Shown: piece by piece, positions 25,900 to 33,430 of the stretch
Numbering within the stretch: the stretch's first letter is position 1
Layout: each line of letters begins with the position of its first letter
Source: Clostridiaceae bacterium
Lineage (GTDB): Bacteria > Bacillota > Clostridia > Oscillospirales > Acutalibacteraceae
Assembly (NCBI GenBank): GCA_016292785.1
Contig: JAEDFL010000012.1
Location: 1 to 45,030, forward strand
Direction: 5' to 3'
DNA: 45,030 bases
The notes under the pieces: generated by a model
Told to the model about the DNA's origin: nothing
What the model saw: only the letters and a program-made list of their open reading frames with translations
Databases searched by the model: none
Program-made: the position numbers and the translations under genes

Positions 25900-25910
25900 T
25901 CTAAAGTCTG
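25900..25910. repeat. TCTAANN heptamer copy
   Basis: TCTAAAG followed by TCTG, identical over 11 nt to 7066-7076. Confidence 0.4.
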
Positions 25911-25929
25911 AAATATGATGAAACTATAA

Positions 25930-26055
25930 AAGGCTTCCCCTTGAGGAGAAGCTCCGCCGTCGGCGGTGATGAGGTGATGCAGGCTTACAGAAACTATATT
26001 ACACCTCATCCGTCACGTCGTCCCTCCGTGCCACCTTCCCCTCAAGGGGAAGGCT
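25930..26055. repeat. Palindromic intergenic element (MITE/REP-like), 126 bp
   Basis: The gene-free stretch 25818-26103 is mostly this element. Its left end AGGCTTCCCCTTGAGGAGAA is the imperfect reverse complement of the right end (CTCAAGGGGAAGGCT, 26041-26055), and an inner pair GATGAGGTG (25968-25976) / CACCTCATC (26002-26010) continues the symmetry. The left inner part has its own GCCGTCGGCGG hairpin. No reading frame is carried. Sequences of this type are common between genes in Clostridia-type gut genomes (general recollection, not checked). Confidence 0.65.
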
Positions 26056-26087
26056 GTAACGGATTCTGCAAACTTCAAGTTTAATCG

Positions 26088-26108
26088 TCTAAAATCTAAC
26101 ATCTAAAA
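26088..26108. repeat. Three tandem TCTAANN heptamers
   Basis: TCTAAAA, TCTAACA, TCTAAAA in direct tandem, ending in the T-tract side of the yajC terminator. Confidence 0.5.
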
Positions 26109-26141
26109 AACTGCAAGCTCTCCGTTTCGGATTGCTTGCAG
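26104..26141 (-). terminator. Intrinsic terminator of the queA-tgt-yajC operon
   Basis: Minus strand CTGCAAGC / GCTTGCAG stem followed by TTTTTTAGA. Confidence 0.85.
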
Positions 26142-26174
26142 TCGATTGATTTAAACCTTACAGATCCCCAAAAA

Positions 26175-26594
26175 TCAATATTTTTCTTCTTTCTTTTTCT
26201 TGCTTTTCGGAGTCTTTCCCTTAGCTTCCATACGGGCGGCCTTTTCTTTTTCCGCCGCTTCCTTTGCCGCCGCACGCTCTGCCGCAAGCTTCTCGTTAGC
26301 GGTGTTGTTCTGGCTGATAGCCCAACGGGTGATCTTCATACGGTTTCTGTCAGCGCCCGTCTCAATGATGAGGGTATCGTCCTTGACAGTAACGATCTTT
26401 CCTACAATGCCGCCGATTGTTGTGATCTCGTCTCCGATCTGGAGATTGTCACGCATCGCCTGCTCTTCCTTCTGCTTTTTCTTCTGCGGTCTGATCATAA
26501 GAAAATACATTACTGCAAAAATCGCCGCCATCATAAGGATCATTGACAAGCTGCCGCTCTTACCCGAAGTGGCCTGTGCTGCTAAAAATTCCAT
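26175..26594 (-). CDS. yajC: Preprotein translocase accessory subunit YajC
   Basis: The 139-residue protein has one N-terminal membrane helix (ILMMAAIFAVMYFLMI) directly followed by RPQKKKQKE, then the small beta domain LQIGDEITTIGGIVGKIVTVKDDTLIIETG, diagnostic of YajC. It has a long Ala/Lys/Glu-rich C-terminal tail (KEAAEKEKAARMEAKGK...). YajC associates with SecDF. It is third in the operon after queA and tgt, an order conserved in many bacteria. Confidence 0.94.
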   Translation of the reverse strand: MEFLAAQATSGKSGSLSMILMMAAIFAVMYFLMIRPQKKKQKEEQAMRDNLQIGDEITTIGGIVGKIVTVKDDTLIIETGADRNRMKITRWAISQNNTANEKLAAERAAAKEAAEKEKAARMEAKGKTPKSKKKKEEKY

Positions 26595-26689
26595 TACTTT
26601 GCCTCCTAAACTTTACATAACGCTTGTATTATACATTACATTGTAATAATTTGCAAGCCTTATTTGTGTATATTCTGTTAATTTTAAAA

Positions 26690-27826
26690 TCAAATTCTTG
26701 TGTCGAGCAGGTCAACATATTTTTCTCTGAACTCATCAAAGGTTCCGTTCTCCAGAGAGTCACGGATTTTTTCCATCAGCGTATTATAGAAATAAAGGTT
26801 ATGTGTTACGCAAAGGCGCATTGCAAGCATCTCCTTTGCCTTGAAAAGGTGCCTGATATATGCCTTTGAATGACGGCGGCAGGTCGGGCAGTCGCAGTCC
26901 GGGTCAATCGGCGTGTCATCCTTCATATATTTGGCATTATTTATATTGATTATTCCGTTCATCGTGAAAAGCTGACCGTGACGGGCATTTCTTGACGGCA
27001 TTACGCAGTCGAAAAGGTCAACTCCCCTGCTGACGCTTTCTATGATATTTCCCGGAGTGCCTACGCCCATAAGATAGCGTATCTTATTCTTAGGAGCATA
27101 CGGCTCGACCACCGATATGATCCTATACATATCCTCCTTAGGCTCGCCGACCGCAAGTCCGCCGATCGCATAGCCGTCAAGGTCAAGTTCGGCAATTCTC
27201 TGCATATGCTCAATTCGTAAATCATCGTAAACACAGCCCTGATTTATTCCGAAAAGGAGCTGATTTTTGTTGATAGTATCGGGCAGAGCGTTGAGCCTTG
27301 CCATCTCCTCCTTGCACCTGATCAGCCATCTCGTCGTTCTCTCGCAGGATTTTTTTGAGTATTCATAGGTTGACGGATTTTCAACGCACTCGTCAAAAGC
27401 CATGGCGATGGTTGAGCCGAGATTTGACTGTATTCTCATGCTCTCCTCAGGTCCCATAAAAATGCGTCTGCCGTCAATATGGGAGGCAAAGGTCACTCCC
27501 TCCTCCTTTATCTGGCGGAGCTTTGCAAGCGAAAAAACCTGAAATCCGCCGCTGTCGGTAAGAATAGGACCGTCCCAACCGGTAAATTTGTGAAGTCCGC
27601 CAAGCTCCTTTATAAGCTCGTCGCCCGGTCTGACGTGGAGATGATAGGTGTTGCAGAGCTGAACCTGCGCCCTGACGTCTTTCAGATCGTAGGCATCAAG
27701 CGCACCCTTGATCGCTCCACAGGTTGCGACATTCTGGAACGCAGGCGTTTTTACCGTTCCGTGAACGGTTGTAAATTCTCCGAGACGGGCTTTACCGCAC
27801 TGCTTGATTATTTTAAATTCTGCCAT
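26690..27826 (-). CDS. tgt: Queuine/preQ1 tRNA-guanine transglycosylase
   Basis: The protein (378 residues from ATG 27826) shows the catalytic LTDSGGFQVFSL, the base-exchange aspartate in GVDLFDCVMPSRNARHG, and a zinc site CDCPTCRRHSKAYIRH. It swaps guanine-34 for preQ1 in tRNAs with GUN anticodons. GGAGG lies just upstream of this ATG; the longer frame to 27856 overlaps queA and is not needed. Only 10 nt separate it from queA, the next enzyme of queuosine synthesis. Confidence 0.96.
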   Translation of the reverse strand: MAEFKIIKQCGKARLGEFTTVHGTVKTPAFQNVATCGAIKGALDAYDLKDVRAQVQLCNTYHLHVRPGDELIKELGGLHKFTGWDGPILTDSGGFQVFSLAKLRQIKEEGVTFASHIDGRRIFMGPEESMRIQSNLGSTIAMAFDECVENPSTYEYSKKSCERTTRWLIRCKEEMARLNALPDTINKNQLLFGINQGCVYDDLRIEHMQRIAELDLDGYAIGGLAVGEPKEDMYRIISVVEPYAPKNKIRYLMGVGTPGNIIESVSRGVDLFDCVMPSRNARHGQLFTMNGIININNAKYMKDDTPIDPDCDCPTCRRHSKAYIRHLFKAKEMLAMRLCVTHNLYFYNTLMEKIRDSLENGTFDEFREKYVDLLDTRI

Positions 27827-27836
27827 TTTTTCCTCC

Positions 27837-28865
27837 TTAAAGGATCGCCATTGCATCGCCGAACGAGAAGAAACGGTATTTTTCTTGGACGGCAGTTTTG
27901 TATGCGTTCATCGTGTGCTCATAGCCGCAAAATGCGCTGACGAGCATTATCAGCGTACTTTCGGGCAGATGAAAATTCGTAATAAGTCCGTCAATGCACT
28001 TAAATTCGTAGCCGGGATAGATGAAAATGCTTGTCCAGTCGTCATATTCGCAGACCTTGCCCTTTGCCTGACAGACGGATTCGAGGGTGCGGCAACAGGT
28101 AGTGCCGACTGCGATAACCCTGCCCCCGTTCTTCTTTGTTTCATTGATTATTTCCGCAGTTTCGGCAGGGATCATATAATGCTCGGAGTGCATCTTGTGT
28201 TCCTCGATATTCTCGGTTTTAACAGGGCGGAAAGTGCCGATACCGACATGGAGAGTGACAAAGCCTATCTTAACTCCCTTGTCCCTGATCTTCTGCAAAA
28301 GCTCGGGCGTGAAATGCAGTCCTGCAGTCGGAGCGGCGGCAGAGCCTAACTCCTTTGAATAAACCGTCTGATAGCGTTCGCTGTTTTCAAGCTTTTCCTT
28401 TATATAATGCGGCAGAGGCATTTCACCGATTTTGTCAAGAACATTGTAAAAATTGCCCTCATACGAAAATTCGGCAATTCTGTTTCCGTTTTCAAGGACT
28501 TCCTTTATCCTTGCTTTCAGGATACCCTCGCCGAAGGTAAATTCAGCTCCCTCTCTCGCTTTCTTGCCGGGGCCTGCCATAACCTCCCAGGTGTTTGAGT
28601 CATGCTGATTAAGCAGGAGAAATTCAACAACTGCGCCCGTGGTATCCTTTATGCCGTAAAGCCGAGCCGGAAGCACCCTCGTATTGTTGAGAATTAGGCA
28701 GTCGCCCTCGTTGAGCAGGTCAACAATATCACGGAAATGCAGATGTTCTGTCTCCCCTGTTCTGCGGTCAAGGTGCATAAGCCTTGAGCTGTCCCTCGGT
28801 TCAATGGGATGCTGAGCGATCAGCTCCTCGGGAAGATCATAATAAAAATCACTTTTTTTCATCAT
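27837..28865 (-). CDS. queA: S-adenosylmethionine:tRNA ribosyltransferase-isomerase
   Basis: 342 residues with QueA signatures: YDLPEELIAQHPIEPRDSSRLMHLDR, LNNTRVLPARLYG, AAPTAGLHFT, HVGIGTFRPV and TNFHLPESTLIMLVSAF. It transfers the ribosyl group of SAM to preQ1-tRNA to make epoxyqueuosine. Two adjacent ATGs (28865, 28862) follow AGAGG; either may start. First gene of the queA-tgt-yajC operon. Confidence 0.96.
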   Translation of the reverse strand: MMKKSDFYYDLPEELIAQHPIEPRDSSRLMHLDRRTGETEHLHFRDIVDLLNEGDCLILNNTRVLPARLYGIKDTTGAVVEFLLLNQHDSNTWEVMAGPGKKAREGAEFTFGEGILKARIKEVLENGNRIAEFSYEGNFYNVLDKIGEMPLPHYIKEKLENSERYQTVYSKELGSAAAPTAGLHFTPELLQKIRDKGVKIGFVTLHVGIGTFRPVKTENIEEHKMHSEHYMIPAETAEIINETKKNGGRVIAVGTTCCRTLESVCQAKGKVCEYDDWTSIFIYPGYEFKCIDGLITNFHLPESTLIMLVSAFCGYEHTMNAYKTAVQEKYRFFSFGDAMAIL

Positions 28866-28930
28866 AAAACCTCTGTTTCCGCCTATTGGCTCTTGACTTG
28901 TATCTTAAAAAATGGTATTATCACTCTTAA

Positions 28931-28947
28931 AGTAATCGAAGATTACT
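28931..28947. promoter_or_regulatory. Operator-like palindrome between queA and asd
   Basis: AGTAATC and GATTACT form a 7-bp inverted repeat with 3-nt centre GAA, ending 5 bp upstream of the asd -35 box in the divergent queA/asd intergenic region. Confidence 0.35.
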
Positions 28948-28952
28948 ACGTG

Positions 28953-28980
28953 TTGACAATTTATTATTATATTGCATAAT
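28953..28980 (+). promoter_or_regulatory. Predicted promoter of asd
   Basis: TTGACA (28953-28958), 16-nt spacer, CATAAT (28975-28980). Confidence 0.6.
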
Positions 28981-29030
28981 CGGTCGAATGGCAACACATT
29001 TTTAAAATTTATTTAAGAGGTGAATTTGTA

Positions 29031-30119
29031 ATGAAAAAGTACAAGGTAGGTATCATAGGAGCTACCGGTATGGTCGGACAGAGATTTGCGTCCCTGCTCG
29101 AAAATCACCCTTGGTTTGAGGTCGTTCTTGTTGCTGCAAGTCCCCGTTCTGCGGGTAAGACATACAAAGAGGCAGTTGGCAGCCGTTGGTGCATGGATAC
29201 TCCGATGCCCGCAAATATGGCTGATCTCATCATCTACGACGCTGCGGCAGATGTTGAGAAAATCGCTTCTCTCGTTGATTTTGTTTTCTGCGCAGTCGAT
29301 ATGAAGAAGGACGAGATCAAGGCTCTTGAGGAAAGATACGCAAAGGCAGAGTGTCCCGTTGTTTCCAACAACAGTGCTCACAGAGGAACTCCCGACGTTC
29401 CGATGGTTGTTCCCGAGCTTAATGCCGACCACATCAATGTTATCGAGGGACAGAAAAAGCGTCTCGGCACAAAGAGAGGCTTCATTGCCGTCAAGTCAAA
29501 CTGCTCGCTTCAGAGCTATGTTCCTGCGGTTTATCCGCTTGACAAGGCAGGCTACAAGGTTGAGGACGTTCTCGTCTGCACATATCAGGCAATTTCCGGT
29601 GCAGGCAAGACCTTTGAGACATGGCCTGAGATGGTTGACAACGTCATTCCGTTCATCGGCGGCGAGGAAGAAAAGAGCGAGCAGGAGCCGCTCAAGATCT
29701 GGGGTAAGGTTGAGGGCGACAAGATCGTCAACGCCAGCGAGCCTCATTTCACGGCTCAGTGCCTTCGTGTTCCCGTTTCCAACGGTCATATGGGCGCAGT
29801 ATTTATGAAGTTTGCCGACAAGGCTCCCTCCAAGGAGGAGATCCTCAAGGTCTGGGAGAGCTTCTCAGGCGAGCCGCAGAAGCTTGCGCTTCCCAGCGCA
29901 CCGAAGCAGTTCCTCCACTACTTCACGGAGGACAATATGCCGCAGACAAAGCTCCAGCGTGATCTTGAGGGCGGCATGGCAGTCAGCATCGGCAGACTGC
30001 GTGAGGACACCCAGTACGACTACAAGTTTGTATGCCTTTCTCACAACACTCTCCGCGGTGCAGCAGGCGGCGCAGTTCTTCTTGCAGAGCTGCTTTGCGC
30101 TAAGGGATATATGGACTGA
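29031..30119 (+). CDS. asd: Aspartate-semialdehyde dehydrogenase (archaeal/fungal-like form)
   Basis: The 362-residue protein has the NADP-binding GATGMVGQRF, the active-site cysteine in KSNCSLQSY, and the RVPVSNGHMG segment with the catalytic histidine. The HPWFEVVLVAASPRSAGKTY region is typical of the archaeal/fungal branch of the family rather than the E. coli one (recognition, not a search). It reduces aspartyl phosphate to the semialdehyde for lysine, threonine and methionine. AAGAGGTGA precedes the ATG. dapA follows after a terminator. Confidence 0.94.
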   Translation: MKKYKVGIIGATGMVGQRFASLLENHPWFEVVLVAASPRSAGKTYKEAVGSRWCMDTPMPANMADLIIYDAAADVEKIASLVDFVFCAVDMKKDEIKALEERYAKAECPVVSNNSAHRGTPDVPMVVPELNADHINVIEGQKKRLGTKRGFIAVKSNCSLQSYVPAVYPLDKAGYKVEDVLVCTYQAISGAGKTFETWPEMVDNVIPFIGGEEEKSEQEPLKIWGKVEGDKIVNASEPHFTAQCLRVPVSNGHMGAVFMKFADKAPSKEEILKVWESFSGEPQKLALPSAPKQFLHYFTEDNMPQTKLQRDLEGGMAVSIGRLREDTQYDYKFVCLSHNTLRGAAGGAVLLAELLCAKGYMD

Positions 30120-30138
30120 AAATAACACTATCGTCAAA

Positions 30139-30169
30139 AACCGTACCGAAGTTAAAAATCGGTACGGTT
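30139..30169 (+). terminator. Intrinsic terminator of asd
   Basis: AACCGTACCG (30139-30148) pairs with CGGTACGGTT (30160-30169), followed by ATATTTTTTT. dapA begins 24 nt later, so read-through or attenuation may link the two. Confidence 0.85.
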
Positions 30170-30192
30170 ATATTTTTTTAAGGGGCGTTTTA

Positions 30193-31083
30193 ATGAAGCA
30201 AACGGTTTTTAAGGGAACGGCATGTGCGATCGTCACACCGTTCAACGAAAACAGGAAGGTTGATTACAAGGCTCTGAAAAGACAGATAGATTTTCAAATC
30301 GACAACGGCACAGACGCAATCGTTGTCTGCGGCACAACGGGCGAAAGCGCAACCCTCGACACAAGAGAACGCCGTCAGATCATCAAAGCTACGGTCAGGC
30401 ACGTTGACGGCCGTGTGCCCGTTATAGCAGGTACAGGCGGCAACAACACCCGTGACGTCATCAAGAAAAGCCTTTCCGCAGAAAGTCTTGGAGTTGACGC
30501 TCTGCTGATCGTCACACCGTACTACAACAAATGCTCACAGGAGGGACTTGTCGAGCATTACGGATGTATAAGCGAAAGCGTGACAAAGCCGATAATCGTC
30601 TATAATGTGCCGTCGAGGACGGGAGTGGACATAAAACCCGAAACCTATAAAAGACTCAGTCAGCTCGACAACATAGTTGCGACCAAGGAGGCAAACGGAG
30701 ACCTTTCCGCATTGATGAAAACGATGATGCTGTGCGGCGGTGACCTCGATATTTACTGCGGTAACGACGACCAGAGTGCCGCCTTTGCCCTGCTCGGCGG
30801 CAAGGGTACGATATCCGTACTTTCAAACATTATGCCGCAGGCGGCGCACGATATAGTAGCCGCCGCTCTTGACGGAGACGCAGGCTATGCCGCCGCCTTA
30901 CAGCTCAGGTATCTCGACCTTTGCAGCTCGCTTTTCTGTGATGTGAACCCGATGCCCGTCAAGTATGCAATGTCTTTGATGGGGACAGACAGCGGAATTT
31001 GCCGTCTCCCCCTCACCCGTCCGAGCGACGCCGCAAAGGCAACCATCTGCCGCACACTACGCTATCACGGACTGATAGAATAA
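30193..31083 (+). CDS. dapA: 4-hydroxy-tetrahydrodipicolinate synthase
   Basis: The 296-residue protein has the DapA features: GTACAIVTPF, VVCGTTGESATL, VTPYYNKCSQEG, the catalytic tyrosine in IIVYNVPSRTG and the Schiff-base lysine in IVATKEANGD. It condenses pyruvate with aspartate semialdehyde, the product of the neighbouring asd, for DAP/lysine and, in spore formers, dipicolinate. The ATG at 30193 has AAGGGG upstream; the frame stays open into asd, but that extension has no homology-like content. Confidence 0.96.
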   Translation: MKQTVFKGTACAIVTPFNENRKVDYKALKRQIDFQIDNGTDAIVVCGTTGESATLDTRERRQIIKATVRHVDGRVPVIAGTGGNNTRDVIKKSLSAESLGVDALLIVTPYYNKCSQEGLVEHYGCISESVTKPIIVYNVPSRTGVDIKPETYKRLSQLDNIVATKEANGDLSALMKTMMLCGGDLDIYCGNDDQSAAFALLGGKGTISVLSNIMPQAAHDIVAAALDGDAGYAAALQLRYLDLCSSLFCDVNPMPVKYAMSLMGTDSGICRLPLTRPSDAAKATICRTLRYHGLIE

Positions 31084-31101
31084 AATTGAAAAATAAACCT
31101 C

Positions 31102-31129
31102 TTGACTAATAGAAAAATTGCGGTATAAT
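31102..31129 (+). promoter_or_regulatory. Predicted promoter of the small hypothetical gene
   Basis: TTGACT (31102-31107), 16-nt spacer, TATAAT (31124-31129). Confidence 0.6.
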
Positions 31130-31172
31130 ATAGGTGAACATTTGTTCGTTGATTTTGTCGGGAGGTAAAAGT

Positions 31173-31427
31173 ATGTATGTTAAATATAACCGTGAATATG
31201 TGACAATGTATATCGAAGTGCTTCCCGAGGGGCAGGTCGTTCCGCTGAGTATTCTTTGGAAAGACGGCAGAAAATTTGCCGTGGAACAGATCATCAATAT
31301 AAAAAACAATGCTCCGGCAAAATCCGGAGGCAGGGCAACAAAATATACGCTCATTGTTCAGGGACAGACTCGTGATTTCTTCGTCGATAACGGCAAATGG
31401 TTTGTCGAGACACGGTCTTTTTTCTGA
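31173..31427 (+). CDS. Small beta-rich hypothetical protein
   Basis: 84 residues from the ATG at 31173 (GGGAGG 7 nt upstream). No signal peptide. The sequence alternates short hydrophobic strands with turns (YVTMYIEVLPEGQVVPLSILWKDGRKFAVEQIINI... KYTLIVQGQTRDFFVDNGKWFVET), suggesting one small beta-barrel, perhaps nucleic-acid or ligand binding (inference). Own promoter and terminator indicate a real gene. Family not recognised. Confidence 0.75.
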   Translation: MYVKYNREYVTMYIEVLPEGQVVPLSILWKDGRKFAVEQIINIKNNAPAKSGGRATKYTLIVQGQTRDFFVDNGKWFVETRSFF

Positions 31428-31442
31428 ACAGCGCAGAAAAAT

Positions 31443-31479
31443 ACCGCCGTTCATCAGCCTTTCGGATGAAAACGGCGGT
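31443..31479. terminator. Intrinsic terminator, possibly bidirectional
   Basis: ACCGCCGTT / AACGGCGGT with an inner CATC/GATG stem, followed by TGTTTTT. Lies between convergent genes. Confidence 0.85.
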
Positions 31480-31493
31480 TGTTTTTATCAATG

Positions 31494-31916
31494 TCAGATC
31501 TTCTTGCAGAAATCGAAGATCTCCTTCGGAAGCTCCTCCTCGTCGGCGGAGATCGTGAAGATGAAGTTCTTCTCTTCAACGTGGTTCTTGCTCAGCTCGT
31601 CAACCTTCTTGAGGAACTCGCAAAGCTCACCGTAGTCACGGGAACCGATTCTGAGAGTTGCGTCAACAAGAACGTCCGTGATGTCGTGATCGCCTGCGCA
31701 GATGCCGCAGAGGAAGCCGAAGAATGCGTCGTAGCCGCTTACCTTGTAGTGATCCGTATCAATAAGACGTGCACGGTAGTTTACGTCATATGTGAGCTTG
31801 GGCTGCTTCTCAACGCAAACAACGTTGCCGTTTGAGTTTTCAATAGCCTCGTTGACCTTTTCGATCAAAAGCTTTGTTTTTCCTGAACCTTTTTTACCTA
31901 AAATAAGAGATACCAT
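31494..31916 (-). CDS. Small P-loop ATP-binding protein of unknown role
   Basis: 140 residues beginning MVSLILGKKGSGKTKLLIEKV, a clear Walker A (GKKGSGKT, residues 7-14). VLVDATL near residue 83-89 may be Walker B. The rest has no recognised domain and the protein is too short for a full AAA or PilT-type ATPase. GGGAGG precedes the ATG. It is transcribed upstream-to-downstream from near pgi (62 nt gap). Function unknown. Confidence 0.75.
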   Translation of the reverse strand: MVSLILGKKGSGKTKLLIEKVNEAIENSNGNVVCVEKQPKLTYDVNYRARLIDTDHYKVSGYDAFFGFLCGICAGDHDITDVLVDATLRIGSRDYGELCEFLKKVDELSKNHVEEKNFIFTISADEEELPKEIFDFCKKI

Positions 31917-31978
31917 AATAAATATCCTCCCTGTTTTTTATTCTAAAATCCGTGTATCTCACGGAAATTTTTACGAAA

Positions 31979-33316
31979 TCAGTTTAATCTTGCTTCAAGC
32001 TCGGCCTTACGGTCCTCATAGCCCGGCTTGCCGAGGAGAGCAAACATATTCTTCTTGTAGCTTTCAACACCCGGCTGATCGAACGGGTTGATTCCGAGAA
32101 TATAACCGCTTATCGCACAGGCTTTCTCAAGGAAATAGATCAGATAGCCGAGATTAAATTCGTCCATCGTCTCAACATCAAGCACAATGTTCGGAACATC
32201 GCCGTCGGTGTGGGCAAGCAGAGTACCCTCGAAAGCTTTCTGATTGACAAACGAAACGGTCTTTCCTGCAAGGAAATTGAGTCCGTCCGCACTGCCCTCT
32301 TCGTTCTTGATTTCAACCTCCGACTTCGACTTTGCAAAGTGGACTACGGTTTCAAAGAGGTGTCTTTCACCCTGCTGAATATACTGTCCCATTGAATGAA
32401 GATCGGTCGAGAATATCGCAGAAGCCGGGAAAAGACCTTTGTTCTCCTTGCCCTCGCTCTCGCCGTAGAGCTGCTTGAACCACTCGTTCATCATCGTGTA
32501 GGCAGGCTCATAGCTGACCATCATTTCAATCTTTTTGCCGCTCCTGTAAAGGAGATTTCTCGTTGCGGCATATTTATAGCAATCGTTCTTATCAAGGTCG
32601 GGATCACAAAGCTCGTTCATAGCCGTTGCCGCACCCTGCATGATAGAGTCGATATCAATTCCGGCAACCGCAATCGGAAGAAGTCCGACCGCCGTAAGAA
32701 CGGAATAGCGTCCTCCGACGTCATCGGGTACTACGAAGGTTTCATAGCCCTCCTCATCGGCAAGTGCCTTGAGAGTGCCCCTCGCCCTGTCGGTAGTTGC
32801 GTAGATGCGTTTTGCCGCCTCGTCCCTGCCGTACTTGCTTTCGAGCATTTCTCTGAAAATTCTGAAAGCGACAGCAGGCTCGGTCGTTGTGCCCGACTTG
32901 GAAATTACATTGACCGAAAAATCCCTGTCTCCGATTATTTTTACAAGCTCGTTAATCGAATCCGAGCTGATCGTGTTGCCTGCGAAATATATCTCCGGTG
33001 CGCCGTCCCTGAGCAGATTGTAGTTCTGCGACTTGATAAATTCAATCGCCGCTCTTGCTCCGAGATACGAACCGCCGATTCCGATAACAACCAAAACCTC
33101 TGAGTCTTTTCTGATTTTTTCTGCGGAAGATTTTATTCTTGCAAATTCTTCCCTGTCATAATTTTCCGGAAGACTCAGCCATCCGAGAAAATCGTTTCCC
33201 TTGCCCGTTCCGTTGTGAAGCTCTGCGTGTGCGGCTTCAACCTCCGATCGGATATCGTTATAAGCGTTATCGTTAAGGAACGGAACAACATATTTCGTGT
33301 TCAGTTTTACAGACAT
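31979..33316 (-). CDS. pgi: Glucose-6-phosphate isomerase
   Basis: The 445-residue protein has PGI signatures VVIGIGGSYLGARAAIEF, VNVISKSGTTTEPAVAFRIF, GGRYSVLTAVGLLPIAVAGID and a C-terminal NPFDQPGVESYKKNMFALLG. It interconverts glucose-6-phosphate and fructose-6-phosphate. Length is typical for the short Firmicute form. CGGAGG lies upstream of the ATG. Confidence 0.97.
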   Translation of the reverse strand: MSVKLNTKYVVPFLNDNAYNDIRSEVEAAHAELHNGTGKGNDFLGWLSLPENYDREEFARIKSSAEKIRKDSEVLVVIGIGGSYLGARAAIEFIKSQNYNLLRDGAPEIYFAGNTISSDSINELVKIIGDRDFSVNVISKSGTTTEPAVAFRIFREMLESKYGRDEAAKRIYATTDRARGTLKALADEEGYETFVVPDDVGGRYSVLTAVGLLPIAVAGIDIDSIMQGAATAMNELCDPDLDKNDCYKYAATRNLLYRSGKKIEMMVSYEPAYTMMNEWFKQLYGESEGKENKGLFPASAIFSTDLHSMGQYIQQGERHLFETVVHFAKSKSEVEIKNEEGSADGLNFLAGKTVSFVNQKAFEGTLLAHTDGDVPNIVLDVETMDEFNLGYLIYFLEKACAISGYILGINPFDQPGVESYKKNMFALLGKPGYEDRKAELEARLN

Positions 33317-33356
33317 TAACCTTATGCCTCCGATATTTGTTTCTTTATACGTTTAT

Positions 33357-33385
33357 ATTTTACCCTATTTAGCTTGTTTTTGCAA
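33357..33385 (-). promoter_or_regulatory. Predicted promoter of pgi
   Basis: Minus strand TTGCAA (33385-33380), 17-nt spacer, TAAAAT (33362-33357). Confidence 0.55.
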
Positions 33386-33430
33386 GTGCTATTTAGTATT
33401 TTTTACGCAGATTGCATAAAAAATACATAG

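Noticed and set aside
29812..30192. Open frame extending dapA upstream into asd, giving a 423-residue protein
   Set aside because: The extension is an alternative frame of asd, rich in Arg/Ser with no family pattern; ATG 30193 has a ribosome binding site and the normal DapA start.
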